Positions 8,889 through 17,908 are shown, counted from the stretch's first letter. The stretch is DNA of 31,486 nucleotides from CAZDBA01 sp964503615 (GCA_964503615.1 CAZDBA010000044.1:1-31486), one strand, 5' to 3'. The notes: generated by a model not told the origin, from the letters alone. A program made the numbers and translations.

Positions 8889-9337
8889 GTTGAACTGAAG
8901 TCCGAAATTGAAGTTTAAAATTGATTACGAATCCGCAATTTTAACACCATTCAACTGAAAAGGGTTCGCCCTCAACCAATTTTGCTGCTTTTCGTTTCGA
9001 GAATTCTGAAGCCTTTAGTGTTTAACACTTCTGTGAGTTGGGCAAGTTTGCGGGAGGCGCACCGAACATGGGAACTGAGTTGGCGGGCTCAGCACCTTTC
9101 TCTGTGAACTCTGTGCCTCTGTGTTTCAATCCCTCACGCAATTCTTTAGCCGAACGAGGGGCTCAACCACGCTTTTGCACCGAAACAGTCAAAAAATCGG
9201 CAGCGAAACTGGCGGAGGGCGGTTTGGCGGTCGATTAGTGATAAATCCCCGAAAAAAACGGCTTGCGGGTATCTGCCGCATGTGGATAATGAGGGGCTCA
9301 AAAATTGAACCTGAACTATAAAAAGTAGTGAAATCCA
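8889..9337. other. Intergenic gap between divergent genes
   Basis: This gap separates the start of the TRAP operon (minus) from rpsR (plus) and must hold promoters for both. I could not assign -35/-10 pairs with confidence. It contains a CTCTGTG-type imperfect repeat near 9100-9130 and an 11-base direct repeat GAGGGGCTCAA near 9155 and 9289. No gene is supported; the short open frames have poor composition and overlap the repeats. Confidence 0.45.
9100..9130 (+). repeat. Short CTCTGTG-type repeat
   Basis: The segment around TCTGTGAACTCTGTGCCTCT and its continuation is a run of three or four imperfect CTCTGTG units. A related stretch with CTCCGTG/CTCGGTG units occurs at about 31380-31408. I recall similar intergenic phrases from many environmental bacterial genomes, but no function is known to me. 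Confidence 0.45.
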
Positions 9338-9616
9338 TTGGGTAAATTTAAACCAAAAGGCCGCGGTGGCCGTCGTAAGAAGAAAAACACGAAAACACGT
9401 GCGGCTCGCAAAGATCCTTTGTATGTCGATGGGCAACGTCCACGCCCAATGTACGTCGATTACAAAGACCTCGAGTTGCTGAAGAAGCTGGTCAATCGTC
9501 ACGGCAAAATCGTTGGACGTCGCAAGACCGGTTGCTCGGCAGTCAGTCAACACGCTGTAACTTCAGCGGTCAAACGAGCTCGTTTTATGGCTTTGTTGCC
9601 ATATAAGGGCGACTGA
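9338..9616 (+). CDS. rpsR: 30S ribosomal protein S18 (bS18)
   Basis: This encodes 92 residues with a very basic N-terminus (GRGGRRKKKN) and the S18 core: a YVDYKDLELLKKLVN helix, then HGKIVGRRKTGCSAVSQH and AVKRARFMALLPY, which match the conserved S18 C-terminal half. S18 binds 16S rRNA in the small-subunit platform beside S6. The only reasonable start is TTG at 9338, because an in-frame TGA lies nine bases before it and no ATG occurs until the middle of the protein. The usual partners rpsF, ssb and rplI are absent on both sides, so this is a solitary copy. The stop codon lies in a short tandem repeat and an intrinsic terminator follows. It may be the sole copy or a second paralogue; the window cannot tell. 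Confidence 0.93.
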   Translation: MGKFKPKGRGGRRKKKNTKTRAARKDPLYVDGQRPRPMYVDYKDLELLKKLVNRHGKIVGRRKTGCSAVSQHAVTSAVKRARFMALLPYKGD

Positions 9617-9650
9617 TTTTAAGGGCGACTGATTTTAAAGGCGACTGATC
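9605..9650 (+). repeat. Tandem 16-base repeat over the rpsR stop codon
   Basis: The unit AAGGGCGACTGATTTT occurs at 9605-9620 and again exactly at 9621-9636, followed by a partial third copy with one change at 9637-9650. The first unit encodes the last codons and stop of S18 (Lys-Gly-Asp-stop), so the end of the gene has been copied into its 3' untranslated region. Confidence 0.9.
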
Positions 9651-9693
9651 TCGCACTGTTCGAGTCGCTCGTTTGCCAAATTGAATATTCCCA

Positions 9694-9724
9694 AGGCCTG
9701 TTGCTGTTGCTAACAGGCCTTTTT
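9694..9724 (+). terminator. Intrinsic terminator after rpsR
   Basis: A perfect 9-base stem AGGCCTGTT (9694-9702) with AACAGGCCT (9712-9720), a 9-base loop and a following T-run that begins within the stem end make a strong Rho-independent terminator for the plus-strand rpsR transcript. On the minus strand no T-run follows, so it does not clearly serve the RND operon. Confidence 0.9.
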
Positions 9725-9778
9725 GCTGCGCCGAACTCTACCGCACTAGCTACTCAAACTGAGCAGTTTTAGCATTGG

Positions 9779-9827
9779 CGATCCTGGTGTAGGTCAGGCT
9801 GTGCCAGGATCGGCATGCACAGCATGC
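9779..9827. repeat. Hairpin and GCATGC pair between rpsR and RND genes
   Basis: CGATCCTGG (9779-9787) pairs with CCAGGATCG (9804-9812) around a 16-base loop, followed by GCATGC-ACA-GCATGC (9813-9827). It lies just beyond the stop of the minus-strand RND gene. It may be an intergenic palindromic element or a mutual transcript end. No T-run is present on either side. Confidence 0.5.
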
Positions 9828-9850
9828 CCTCCCGGCTCAGCGAAAGTCTC

Positions 9851-12800
9851 TTAACCGGTTCTTGAGTTCTTACGAGCCGAAGGAAACAGAAAGCAATAAA
9901 CACTCGGCACGAAATAGAGAGCCAGGATCGTAGCCCCACCCACGCCCGCTGAAATCACGATCGCCAGCGGTGGCCAGAATTTTCCGCCGTCCAAGACGAG
10001 AGTCGAAAAGCCAACCATGGTAGTCAGAGTGGTTGCCAAAATGTGACGCGTACAACCGAAAACAACTTCTGCCAACTCTTTCGGTCGTTCGTTCCCGTTT
10101 TCGCTTTCGTCAATCTCACTTGAAGCGTCCGGTTCTGTAGAGTCACCGGCCAATTGTCGCTTCTTGCTATTCGATTCGATCGCGGCTAACACCACAATCG
10201 AATCGTTGATCGCGACCCCGACCAGCCCCATCGTTCCCACGATCGCCATGAACCCGAACGGAAACCCAAATACACTGAGAGCCAACGGCCCCAAGCCGAT
10301 CGCCAGTCCGCCAACAAGGGCGATAATCGAAGCAGCTCGAAAACTACCCAACACAGCGACCAAAGCGACAACCATAATCGCAACCAGAATTACCGAGTTG
10401 GAAACCAAAGTTGCAACTGCCTGGCTTCTTTTTTCATCTTCACCACCGAATTCGATTTGGCAATCGTTGGGAACAACGATGCTCGAATCCCGCAAATTCG
10501 ATTTAAATCGTTCCAGCACAACGGAGGGCAAAACTCCGGTCTTTAAATAAGCTTTTACCTCGTTGACGCGGTTTCCGTTGAGTCGAATGATCGCGCCCAC
10601 GTCGGACGCCAATTCGAATTCACCCAGCGCACCAAAGATCTGCCCCCCAGCAGCTCGCTGACCAGCCGAGGGTGGACCAGGCTGACCGCTGCCCGAAGGA
10701 ACAACGCTGGGCGGTCCGTTTTCAGAAACAACCCTCATGGCCATCAGTGATTTGATGACCGAACGATTGGAGAAATCGACTTTCACGCGTACCGGAATCT
10801 GTTCGCCACTCTCAAAAACGTTTCCGGCAGAAACGCCTTCGAGCGACGAGTACAGGAAGCGCGAAAGCTCCTGTTTGGAAATCTTCCGCTGGCGCATCAT
10901 CGCATCATCAAGGTTCATGCTCAGCTTCGGTACGGTATCGCCAAGATCGGATCGCGTGTGAGTCACTTCGTCCATTTGAGTCAGCAATTGACGAACCTCG
11001 TTACCCAACCCCTCGATCAAATCCTGCTCTTCCCCAACGATACGAACTTCGATCGGTGCGTCGAACGGCGGGCCTTGTTCCAATTTCCGAACGATGACGC
11101 GTGCGTCGTGAACCGACGCGTCGATGCTCTGCTGTAACTGGTTGATCAACTGATCAATGTTCGCACCAGGCTGGACATCCACAAAAGCCTGTGCGTAAGA
11201 CGGGGTCTGACGTCGTCGTGGCACGACGTTGTAATAAAAAGTCGGCGCACTCTCACCTAGAAACCAGTGCAGCCGCTCGACTCGCGAATCATCGTCGACG
11301 ATCTGTTGAACTTGATCCACCGACTCCCGCAACGACTCGACCGTCGACGAAGCCTGCATTTCCAGTTCGATCTGGAGCTGCGACCGATCGCTTGCCGGAA
11401 AAAATTGCTTGTCAATAAACTGAGCCGAGACAAAACCAGTAACTGGCAGCAGAACCCCCAACAGGATACCGATCTCAGGAAACCGAAAGACAAATCTCAG
11501 ACTTGCAAGATAGGCCCTTTCGATCAACCGACTCTTGAAACCGTATTCGAGAAAACTGGTTCGTTTCGAATTGACACCCAGCATCAAAACCAAAGCGGGA
11601 ATCACAGTGATCGCCAATACGAACGAAGCCACGATCGCTAGAATGACGCTGACAGCGATCGAGCCCACAAACTCTCCCGACGGTCCCGGCATCGTCGCGA
11701 TGGGCAGGAAAGCCAACACGGTTGTCAACGTTGAACCGAACAGTGGCATTCCCAAATGCTTGACCGAGTCAGTAACGGCAACCAACGGTTTGGCTCCCGC
11801 AAAGATTCTTGATCGAACTTCTTCCACCATCACGATCGCGTTGTCAATCAACAAACCAAGTGCGACGATCAAACCGGTAACCGACATTTGATGGATCGGG
11901 ATTTCAAGAATTCGAAGCCCGCAAACTACAAGCAGCGCCGAAAGCGGCAACGAAACAGCAACGACGATCATGCACCGCCAGCCCATCAGCAAAAGAACCA
12001 AAGTCACGACTGCCAGCGCACTAATACCAAGATTTTTCAACAATCGACTCATCCGTGCTTTGACGTGGTCCGATTGCATAAACAACTGGTCGATCTCATA
12101 GTCTGCATTGAACTCAGCTCGAAACTCCGATTCCAGATTTCGATACCGTTCCGCCCACAAGTCAACTCGCGACTCGTTTTTCACGAACACGCCCAGCACG
12201 ATTCCTGCTTGGCCATCGATAATCGCCTCCGATAATTTCGGCACGACCGTTTGGCGTTCTACAACAGCTAAATCGGAAAGCAAAACCGACTCGCCAGTTT
12301 CAGGCTGGCGGATCGAAACGTCAGCCAGCGCCTTGACCGGGTCATCGCTGCTCTCCTCATCCAACTCCATTACCAGTCGCGTGCCGGATTGGTCGTGATC
12401 ACCCGCGGGTGCCGATTTCGACTCCAGAATCTGTGCCGCAATCCCGCCGACCGATAGCCCGGTCGCTGCCAGCACGTCGGGTGGCACTTCGATCGAAATT
12501 TCTTCGCCCGGATCGCCAAACCTTTGCACCGACTCAGTTCCATCCAGGTTACGGAGCCGCGACTCCAGCTCGCTCGCAATCCGCCGAAGTTGGAACGGCG
12601 TCAAACTGGAATTCTCGCCAGGCTTGATCGCAACGATTGCCGCAAACGCTTTTAGTGGGAATACAGACAGGCGAGGAAGCGAAGTCCCTTCGGGCAATTC
12701 GCTATGGTTCAACTGAATATCATTTTCAATCGATGACCAAACCGAGACGGTATCGGTGATCCGGTCCTCAAGCTCGACGACGATATTGGTGATGTTGCTA

Positions 12801-13051
12801 CGTGTATTGGAGCGAACTTTTTTGATCTCGGTAAACGACTCCAGCCATTGTTCGATCGGGATCGTGACCGTCGATTCCATCTCGGTCGGATCTGCACCCG
12901 GCAACGTCGCCGTGATCACCCCGACCCTTTGGCCAAGTATCGGGTCTTCCAGTCGCGGCATGACGAGGAAACACGCAATGCCCGCGATCACAATCGAAAG
13001 CATCAACAGCCAAACAAGTTGTGGGTTCCTGGAAAGATAGCGGGTTATCAC
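9851..13051 (-). CDS. RND-family efflux pump, inner-membrane transporter
   Basis: This encodes 1066 residues, the normal length for the AcrB/MexB-type superfamily. There is one N-terminal helix, a large periplasmic loop (EQWLESFTEIKKVRSNTRS and LPEGTSLPRLSVFPLKAF are typical porter-domain stretches), a central block of helices, a second large loop and a final block of helices. In the central block, GLIVALGLLIDNAIVMVEEV is the proton-relay helix with Asp403; the second Asp of AcrB is Asn404 here. The later relay helix has VAINDSIVVL with Asp950 and lacks the AcrB-type Lys. The start is GTG and overlaps the stop of the adaptor gene (GTGA, 13048-13051). It pumps a substrate out of the cell by proton exchange. 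The divergent biosynthetic operon suggests that product as cargo, which is inference. No outer-membrane TolC-like gene is present. Confidence 0.93.
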   Translation of the reverse strand: MITRYLSRNPQLVWLLMLSIVIAGIACFLVMPRLEDPILGQRVGVITATLPGADPTEMESTVTIPIEQWLESFTEIKKVRSNTRSNITNIVVELEDRITDTVSVWSSIENDIQLNHSELPEGTSLPRLSVFPLKAFAAIVAIKPGENSSLTPFQLRRIASELESRLRNLDGTESVQRFGDPGEEISIEVPPDVLAATGLSVGGIAAQILESKSAPAGDHDQSGTRLVMELDEESSDDPVKALADVSIRQPETGESVLLSDLAVVERQTVVPKLSEAIIDGQAGIVLGVFVKNESRVDLWAERYRNLESEFRAEFNADYEIDQLFMQSDHVKARMSRLLKNLGISALAVVTLVLLLMGWRCMIVVAVSLPLSALLVVCGLRILEIPIHQMSVTGLIVALGLLIDNAIVMVEEVRSRIFAGAKPLVAVTDSVKHLGMPLFGSTLTTVLAFLPIATMPGPSGEFVGSIAVSVILAIVASFVLAITVIPALVLMLGVNSKRTSFLEYGFKSRLIERAYLASLRFVFRFPEIGILLGVLLPVTGFVSAQFIDKQFFPASDRSQLQIELEMQASSTVESLRESVDQVQQIVDDDSRVERLHWFLGESAPTFYYNVVPRRRQTPSYAQAFVDVQPGANIDQLINQLQQSIDASVHDARVIVRKLEQGPPFDAPIEVRIVGEEQDLIEGLGNEVRQLLTQMDEVTHTRSDLGDTVPKLSMNLDDAMMRQRKISKQELSRFLYSSLEGVSAGNVFESGEQIPVRVKVDFSNRSVIKSLMAMRVVSENGPPSVVPSGSGQPGPPSAGQRAAGGQIFGALGEFELASDVGAIIRLNGNRVNEVKAYLKTGVLPSVVLERFKSNLRDSSIVVPNDCQIEFGGEDEKRSQAVATLVSNSVILVAIMVVALVAVLGSFRAASIIALVGGLAIGLGPLALSVFGFPFGFMAIVGTMGLVGVAINDSIVVLAAIESNSKKRQLAGDSTEPDASSEIDESENGNERPKELAEVVFGCTRHILATTLTTMVGFSTLVLDGGKFWPPLAIVISAGVGGATILALYFVPSVYCFLFPSARKNSRTG

Positions 13052-14124
13052 TGCTCGCCTCTCTCGTTCAGCAGAACAGGCGTTACCGTTTGGCCAGGAA
13101 CCACACGATGAATTCCGTTAGCGATAACTAGCTCGCTTTCGGAAAGCTCACCATCGATCAGTACATAATCGTCTTCGAGTTGAACGACGCTGACCAGTTT
13201 CTGAGTCACCGCAGCTTCCTTGGTTTCGGCGTCATACTGACCAACACTTAAAACGGACCACAAACCGCTTCCGCTTCGACTGAGAGCCGTTAAAGGAAGC
13301 CAGAACCCGGAACGCTCTTGTTCGAAATTTAGTTGTGCCTCAACCAGTTGCCCAAACCGAAATTCGTTTTCAAACTCAGAAGTCACGTCGAACCAGACTT
13401 CGGTGCTACCGACCGAATTTTCATTAACCGCCTTTTGTGCAACGGCACCCAAAATCGTCTCGCCACCCGTCACGAAACTCAACTCCTGCCCAACAGTCAG
13501 TAGACGCTCAACACGCGATGGAAGTTCGATTCGAATTCTCGGTTTCGCTTGAGCAAAGATCTCGATGACCGGTGATTGCGCGCGAACCAGACTCCCCCCT
13601 TCGACGAATCGTTTTACAACGACGCAGTCAAAAGGCGCAACGAGTTGTCGTCGCTGAATCTCAGACACCAACCCTTGCAGTTGAGCATTTCGCGGATCGT
13701 TCGGTTCCGTCGGCCCTTCACTCAACTGCCTCTCAAGCTCCAGACGCTGGCTCTCCAACTCGTCCACTTTAAGAGAAGCGATAACAGTATTCGCGGAGAA
13801 TTTTTGGCCAACCGAACCGATCGAATCGAGCGTCCCACCAACACCGAAACCGAGGGTCTGCTTTTGTTTTGGTTCCAGGGTGCCAACGTAAATGGATGTT
13901 TCCACCGTTTTGTCCACACGAATAACTGCAATACAGTTAACCGAAAGCCGATTCGGGTTGTCCGCTGGCTGAGAAGAATCTACTTTTTTAACTTCACACC
14001 CACCCGTCCCAATCAGAGTGAAACCGACAGCAAACCATAGAATCCACGCCGTAAAATGCACGCCTGAGTTGCGTTGCACTCTAATTCGCGGTTCAGCGGG
14101 ACGGGTTGATTTACTTTCAGTCAC
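13048..14124 (-). CDS. RND efflux periplasmic adaptor (membrane fusion) lipoprotein
   Basis: This encodes 358 residues. A signal-anchor stretch (WILWFAVGFTLIGTGGC) ends in a probable lipobox with Cys43. The first barrel and lipoyl half begins around VDKTVETSIYVGTLEPKQKQ and includes GTLDSIGSVGQKFSANTVIA. A very short helical hairpin (DELESQRLELERQLSEG) follows, then the second lipoyl half VAPFDCVVVKRFVEGGSLV and a beta-barrel with RIRIELPSRVERLLTVGQEL. Adaptors of this kind link the inner-membrane pump to an outer-membrane channel. The hairpin is short compared with AcrA. The start is GTG at 14124; no closer ATG would keep the lipobox leader. The pump gene is coupled directly downstream. Confidence 0.88.
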   Translation of the reverse strand: MTESKSTRPAEPRIRVQRNSGVHFTAWILWFAVGFTLIGTGGCEVKKVDSSQPADNPNRLSVNCIAVIRVDKTVETSIYVGTLEPKQKQTLGFGVGGTLDSIGSVGQKFSANTVIASLKVDELESQRLELERQLSEGPTEPNDPRNAQLQGLVSEIQRRQLVAPFDCVVVKRFVEGGSLVRAQSPVIEIFAQAKPRIRIELPSRVERLLTVGQELSFVTGGETILGAVAQKAVNENSVGSTEVWFDVTSEFENEFRFGQLVEAQLNFEQERSGFWLPLTALSRSGSGLWSVLSVGQYDAETKEAAVTQKLVSVVQLEDDYVLIDGELSESELVIANGIHRVVPGQTVTPVLLNERGEQ

Positions 14125-14181
14125 GGCAAGATAAGGCTACGATATGGCGGAACAAAGTTTGGATTACTTAGACGATACTTG
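14125..14181. promoter_or_regulatory. Shared divergent promoter region
   Basis: Only 57 bases separate the GTG of the adaptor gene from the ATG of the ammonia-lyase gene. Unless transcription starts inside the coding regions, promoters for both the export operon and the biosynthetic operon must lie here and overlap. GATACT at 14174-14179 looks like a -10 box but is too close to the start codon and has no matching -35 at the right distance. I see no clear operator palindrome. Confidence 0.4.
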
Positions 14182-15873
14182 ATGCTCCAACACGATATCA
14201 CTTTCAACGACAAAACATTTAGGCATCAACTGGATGGTAAATCACTCAAACTGTCTGAGTTTAACGGTTGGGTAAGCTACCCGTCTACAATTTCGATTCA
14301 GCCTTCTGCCGAAACTCGCCAGCAAGTCGAAAAGGCTCGTAGTCTAGTCGACGATGCTGTCACTAATGAACGAGTCGTCTACGGAGTCACGACCGGGTTT
14401 GGCGGGATGCTGGACCAAACCATCGGATGCGAAGAAGCCAGCTTGTTGCAAACAAACCTGCTTTCGTTTCTTGCCGCCGGAACCGGGCCTGAGATCGATC
14501 CTCGTCACACTCGCGGCGCGATGCTGTTACGAGCCAACGTTTTGCTACAAGGCAAGTCCGGCGTGCGAATGGAACTGATCGAACGCCTGGTCCAGTTTTA
14601 CAATTCTGAGTTTGTACCTGTTGTTCGAGAGTACGGCTCGATCGGAGCCAGCGGTGACTTGATTCCGTTAGCCGCAATCGCCCGCGCAATCACCGGCCAC
14701 CCCAAGGTCAAGGTTCGGGTCAACGGTTCGACAACCGATGCCGCGTCAGCGCTGGCGTCGATAGGACTCGAACCGATCCAGTTACAAGCCAAAGAAGGTT
14801 TGGCGCTGGTCAACGGCACCTCGTTCTCATCATCAATATCCGCCAACGCAACCGTTGCAGCCAAGACACTGTTGAGCGCGACGTTCGCAGTTCAAGCGAT
14901 CTTGATGCGAGCACTCCAAGTCGATATTGGCCCGTTTGATCCGTTCGTCCATCGTGCGAAGCCCCACCCCGGTCAAATCTGGAGTGCGAACACAATACGT
15001 GAACTGCTGGCGGCACCTAAGCAAAAAAGTAACGCCAGCAACAACGGCGCCTCTGGAAAACCCAACCCGACAAAAGTTCAGGATCGCTATTCACTTCGAT
15101 GCTTCCCGCAGTATAACGGTTCGATCGTCGAAGGTATCGCTCGCATCCAGAAAACGGTTGAGATCGAAATGAACTCGGTCTCGGACAATCCGCTGGTTGA
15201 TCCCGAGTCAGGTGAGTTTTACCACAGCGGTAATTTTCTCGGTCAGTACCTCGGCATCGCGATGGACGACTTGCGAAAATACATCGCCTTGTTGGCAAAA
15301 CACCTGGACGTTCAAATCGCCACGTTAGTTGCGCCCGAGTTCAATAACGGCTTGAGCCCCTCGCTGCGTGGCAACGAAGAACGAAGTTACAACATGGGCT
15401 TAAAGGGGCTTCAAATTTGTGGCAATTCGATCATGCCAATGCTCACTCATCAAGCCAATCCGATCGTCGAGCACTTTCCAACGCATGCGGAACAATTCAA
15501 CCAAAACGTAAACGGATTAAGCTGGGGCTCTGCCAACCTGGCTTGGAAGTCGGTCCAGTTGTTCCAGCGATATCTGGCCGTCGCATCAATCTTTGCCGTG
15601 CAAGCGATCGACTTGCGAGCCAAATCAGAACTCGGGCATTTCGATGGTCGAGCGTTATTGGGCGACCAGTTGGCCCATTTTTATTCCACCCTGATGCTTA
15701 GCCTCAAATCTGAGCCAGGCGACCAGCGGCCACTGCTTCATAACGACGAAGACCGGTGGTTGGAGCAGGATATCGAAACGCTGACCGATCACTTAGGTTG
15801 CCAAGGTGATATCATCAAGTCGCTTCGACCGGTCAGCGATTCTTACGAGCAATTTTGCGAGGCAGCAAAATGA
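14182..15873 (+). CDS. MIO-type aromatic amino acid ammonia-lyase, probably phenylalanine
   Basis: This encodes 563 residues, the normal length for the HAL/PAL/TAL family. The catalytic Tyr is in YGVTTGFGG (Tyr67). The self-cyclising MIO triad Ala156-Ser157-Gly158 lies in GSIGASGDLIPL. The stretch DRYSLRCFPQYNGSIVEGI and EMNSVSDNPLVD are conserved core motifs. The two-residue selectivity site after LQTNLLS is Phe96-Leu97. Phe-Leu is typical of phenylalanine ammonia-lyases, His-Leu of tyrosine ammonia-lyases and Ser-His of histidine enzymes. The predicted reaction is L-Phe to trans-cinnamate plus ammonia; an aminomutase activity cannot be excluded. The ATG at 14182 is preferred over the TTG just before it. 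Its stop overlaps the start of the acyl ligase gene (ATGA), so the product probably feeds straight into that enzyme. Confidence 0.9.
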   Translation: MLQHDITFNDKTFRHQLDGKSLKLSEFNGWVSYPSTISIQPSAETRQQVEKARSLVDDAVTNERVVYGVTTGFGGMLDQTIGCEEASLLQTNLLSFLAAGTGPEIDPRHTRGAMLLRANVLLQGKSGVRMELIERLVQFYNSEFVPVVREYGSIGASGDLIPLAAIARAITGHPKVKVRVNGSTTDAASALASIGLEPIQLQAKEGLALVNGTSFSSSISANATVAAKTLLSATFAVQAILMRALQVDIGPFDPFVHRAKPHPGQIWSANTIRELLAAPKQKSNASNNGASGKPNPTKVQDRYSLRCFPQYNGSIVEGIARIQKTVEIEMNSVSDNPLVDPESGEFYHSGNFLGQYLGIAMDDLRKYIALLAKHLDVQIATLVAPEFNNGLSPSLRGNEERSYNMGLKGLQICGNSIMPMLTHQANPIVEHFPTHAEQFNQNVNGLSWGSANLAWKSVQLFQRYLAVASIFAVQAIDLRAKSELGHFDGRALLGDQLAHFYSTLMLSLKSEPGDQRPLLHNDEDRWLEQDIETLTDHLGCQGDIIKSLRPVSDSYEQFCEAAK

Positions 15874-17906
15874 ACGTTTGCCAGAGCCTTACCTCCACCG
15901 CCCAGATTTTCCCAGATCGCACTGCGTTAGTTTTTGGCGACCAAAAGATCTCATACGCGCAGTTGAACCTGCTGTCGATAAAGGCGGCCCAGCAGTTAAG
16001 CGCGGCCGGAGTCCAACCCGGCGACCGCGTTGCCATGATGCTGCCCAATGCACCTTCGTTTCCGATTTGGTACTACGCCATTTTGCGGATCGGGGCGATT
16101 GCCGTATCGGTCAGCACACGACTGGCTGCGTCTGAAGTTCGATTTGTGATCGAGGATTGCGACGCAAAGGTTTTCGTTTGCTGCCAACCTGTTTTCGAAA
16201 GCAGTGAAGAAGAGCAAGCCCCACCCGCATGTCTGCTGCAAACGATTGTGGTCGACGGAAAGTCTGGATCAGCGCTCAATCAAACGACCGATCCGTCCGA
16301 ACCGACCGAAACGACCGATGCTGCGGACAACACTTGGTACGAAGCTCGGCCCGATGAAGCCGCTTTGATCCTATACACCTCGGGCACAACTGGATTCCCC
16401 AAAGGCGCAACGCTTTCGCATGCTAACGTTCGCTCCAACGTCCACGCGTTTAATCATCTGTGCAACATGCAACCGGACGACCGCGTGTTGCTGGCCGTGC
16501 CGCTGTTTCATTGCTTTGGGCAAAACGCATTATTAAACTCCGTGCTCAACGTTGGCGGTACGATCGTATTGCAGCAGCGTTTCGACTTGAACGAAACCAA
16601 ACACCTGATTCAACAACATCAAATCACTCAACTCTATGGTGTTCCGATGATGTTTGGGCTGTTGCTGGAAAGTTGTACGCCCGAAGATCTCGCCAGTGTG
16701 AGTTATTGCTTTTCTGCCGCCGCCCCATTGCCGATTCAAACCAGTCACAAATGGCAGGAGAAATTCGATCAGCCGATCTTTGAAGGATACGGCCTGACCG
16801 AAACGTCGCCCTTTGCAACCTATAACCATCGGCTAAAGTTCCAACCTGGTTCGATCGGAACGGCAATCGACTCGGTCGAAATCAAAATCGTCGATACCGA
16901 AACGGGCGTCGATTGCCCGCCGGGCAAGCTTGGCGAGATCGCCATCCGTGGTCCCAACGTTATGCTTGGATACTGGAACCGGCCCGAAGAAACTGCCACC
17001 GCGATTCGCGACGGTTGGTTCCACTCAGGAGATATCGGGCAAATCGACCCGCAAGGTTATCTATACATCGTCGACCGCGTCAAAGATATGATCGCCGTGG
17101 GCGGTTTAAAAGTATTTCCAGCCGAAGTCGAACGAACTCTGCTGGACCATCCGGCAATCGCTCAGGTCGCGGTGATCGGCGTTCCGGATCCAGTGTTCGG
17201 AGAACAAGTCCTTGGCTATGTCGTCTTGTCCGAAGAAGCGGGCCCCGATCCGATGCCGGCGATCGAACAGTTTGCCAGACAAAACCTTGGCAACTATAAA
17301 ATTCCGCGTAGCCTGATCCCGATCGACGAACTTCCTCGCAACCCGTCCGGAAAGATCTTAAAGACAAAACTTCGCGAGCTCGCCAGCCAATCCAACCCGG
17401 ACGCAAATTTGCTAGCGCCCGCAGGTTCGCCCGCAGCCACAAATCAACTTCGAACGCCTGAACTGCTAACGCAACTTTCATCCGTCTACGATTCGGAGAA
17501 AAAGCGGGTGGCAACTGAATACCTACAAAATCTAACCGTCCAAGTGGGTGAGTTGGATGAAACGCCAGATCCACAAGCCTCGTTTATCGAAGCCGGTTTG
17601 GACTCGCTGGCGATTGTGCAAGTCAGCGTTCAGATCCAACACGAAGTCGGCGCCGAAAACGAACTGCCTGCCACGATCCTTTTTGACTATCCGCGCATCT
17701 CCGATCTCGCCGGCTTCATTGTTGACCGTTACGCCACAGGCACGAAAGCTTCGGCCGATCAGACAAAAACGATTTCGGAGCAAGGTGGCACAAGCACCAG
17801 CCCCGTCAATCCGGCAATAAGTGGCCCGCATTTCCTGCGAGATAAAATCGAAAATATGAGTGAAGACGAAGCTCTTTCCCAATTAATGAAGGAGCTCAAC
17901 GACTAA
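15870..17906 (+). CDS. AMP-dependent acyl ligase with C-terminal carrier domain (PKS loading enzyme)
   Basis: This encodes 678 residues. The first 510 or so form an acyl-CoA/aryl ligase of the ANL family: the ATP-binding loop YTSGTTGFPKG (169-179), FEGYGLTETSP, the GWFHSGDIGQID hinge region and the C-terminal catalytic Lys in RNPSGKILKTKL. After a linker (about 515-540) comes an acyl carrier domain with SFIEAGLDSLAIVQV, where Ser579 carries phosphopantetheine. The tail FLRDKIENMSEDEALSQLMK resembles cyanobacterial-type PKS docking helices. The enzyme would activate an aromatic acid, most likely cinnamate from the upstream lyase, load it on its own carrier and hand it to the PKS. The start is the ATG inside the ATGA overlap at 15870; a TTG at 15855 is a weaker alternative. 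The PKS gene begins two bases after its stop. Confidence 0.93.
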   Translation: MNVCQSLTSTAQIFPDRTALVFGDQKISYAQLNLLSIKAAQQLSAAGVQPGDRVAMMLPNAPSFPIWYYAILRIGAIAVSVSTRLAASEVRFVIEDCDAKVFVCCQPVFESSEEEQAPPACLLQTIVVDGKSGSALNQTTDPSEPTETTDAADNTWYEARPDEAALILYTSGTTGFPKGATLSHANVRSNVHAFNHLCNMQPDDRVLLAVPLFHCFGQNALLNSVLNVGGTIVLQQRFDLNETKHLIQQHQITQLYGVPMMFGLLLESCTPEDLASVSYCFSAAAPLPIQTSHKWQEKFDQPIFEGYGLTETSPFATYNHRLKFQPGSIGTAIDSVEIKIVDTETGVDCPPGKLGEIAIRGPNVMLGYWNRPEETATAIRDGWFHSGDIGQIDPQGYLYIVDRVKDMIAVGGLKVFPAEVERTLLDHPAIAQVAVIGVPDPVFGEQVLGYVVLSEEAGPDPMPAIEQFARQNLGNYKIPRSLIPIDELPRNPSGKILKTKLRELASQSNPDANLLAPAGSPAATNQLRTPELLTQLSSVYDSEKKRVATEYLQNLTVQVGELDETPDPQASFIEAGLDSLAIVQVSVQIQHEVGAENELPATILFDYPRISDLAGFIVDRYATGTKASADQTKTISEQGGTSTSPVNPAISGPHFLRDKIENMSEDEALSQLMKELND

Positions 17907-17908
17907 CC

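Noticed and set aside
14146..14181. TTTGGA and GATACT as a promoter for the biosynthetic operon
   Set aside because: The spacing between them is about ten bases, too short for a sigma-70 type promoter, and the -10 box nearly touches the start codon.
17080..17574. Open frame of about 160 codons opposite the acyl ligase
   Set aside because: It is antisense to conserved ligase motifs, with no domain resemblance.
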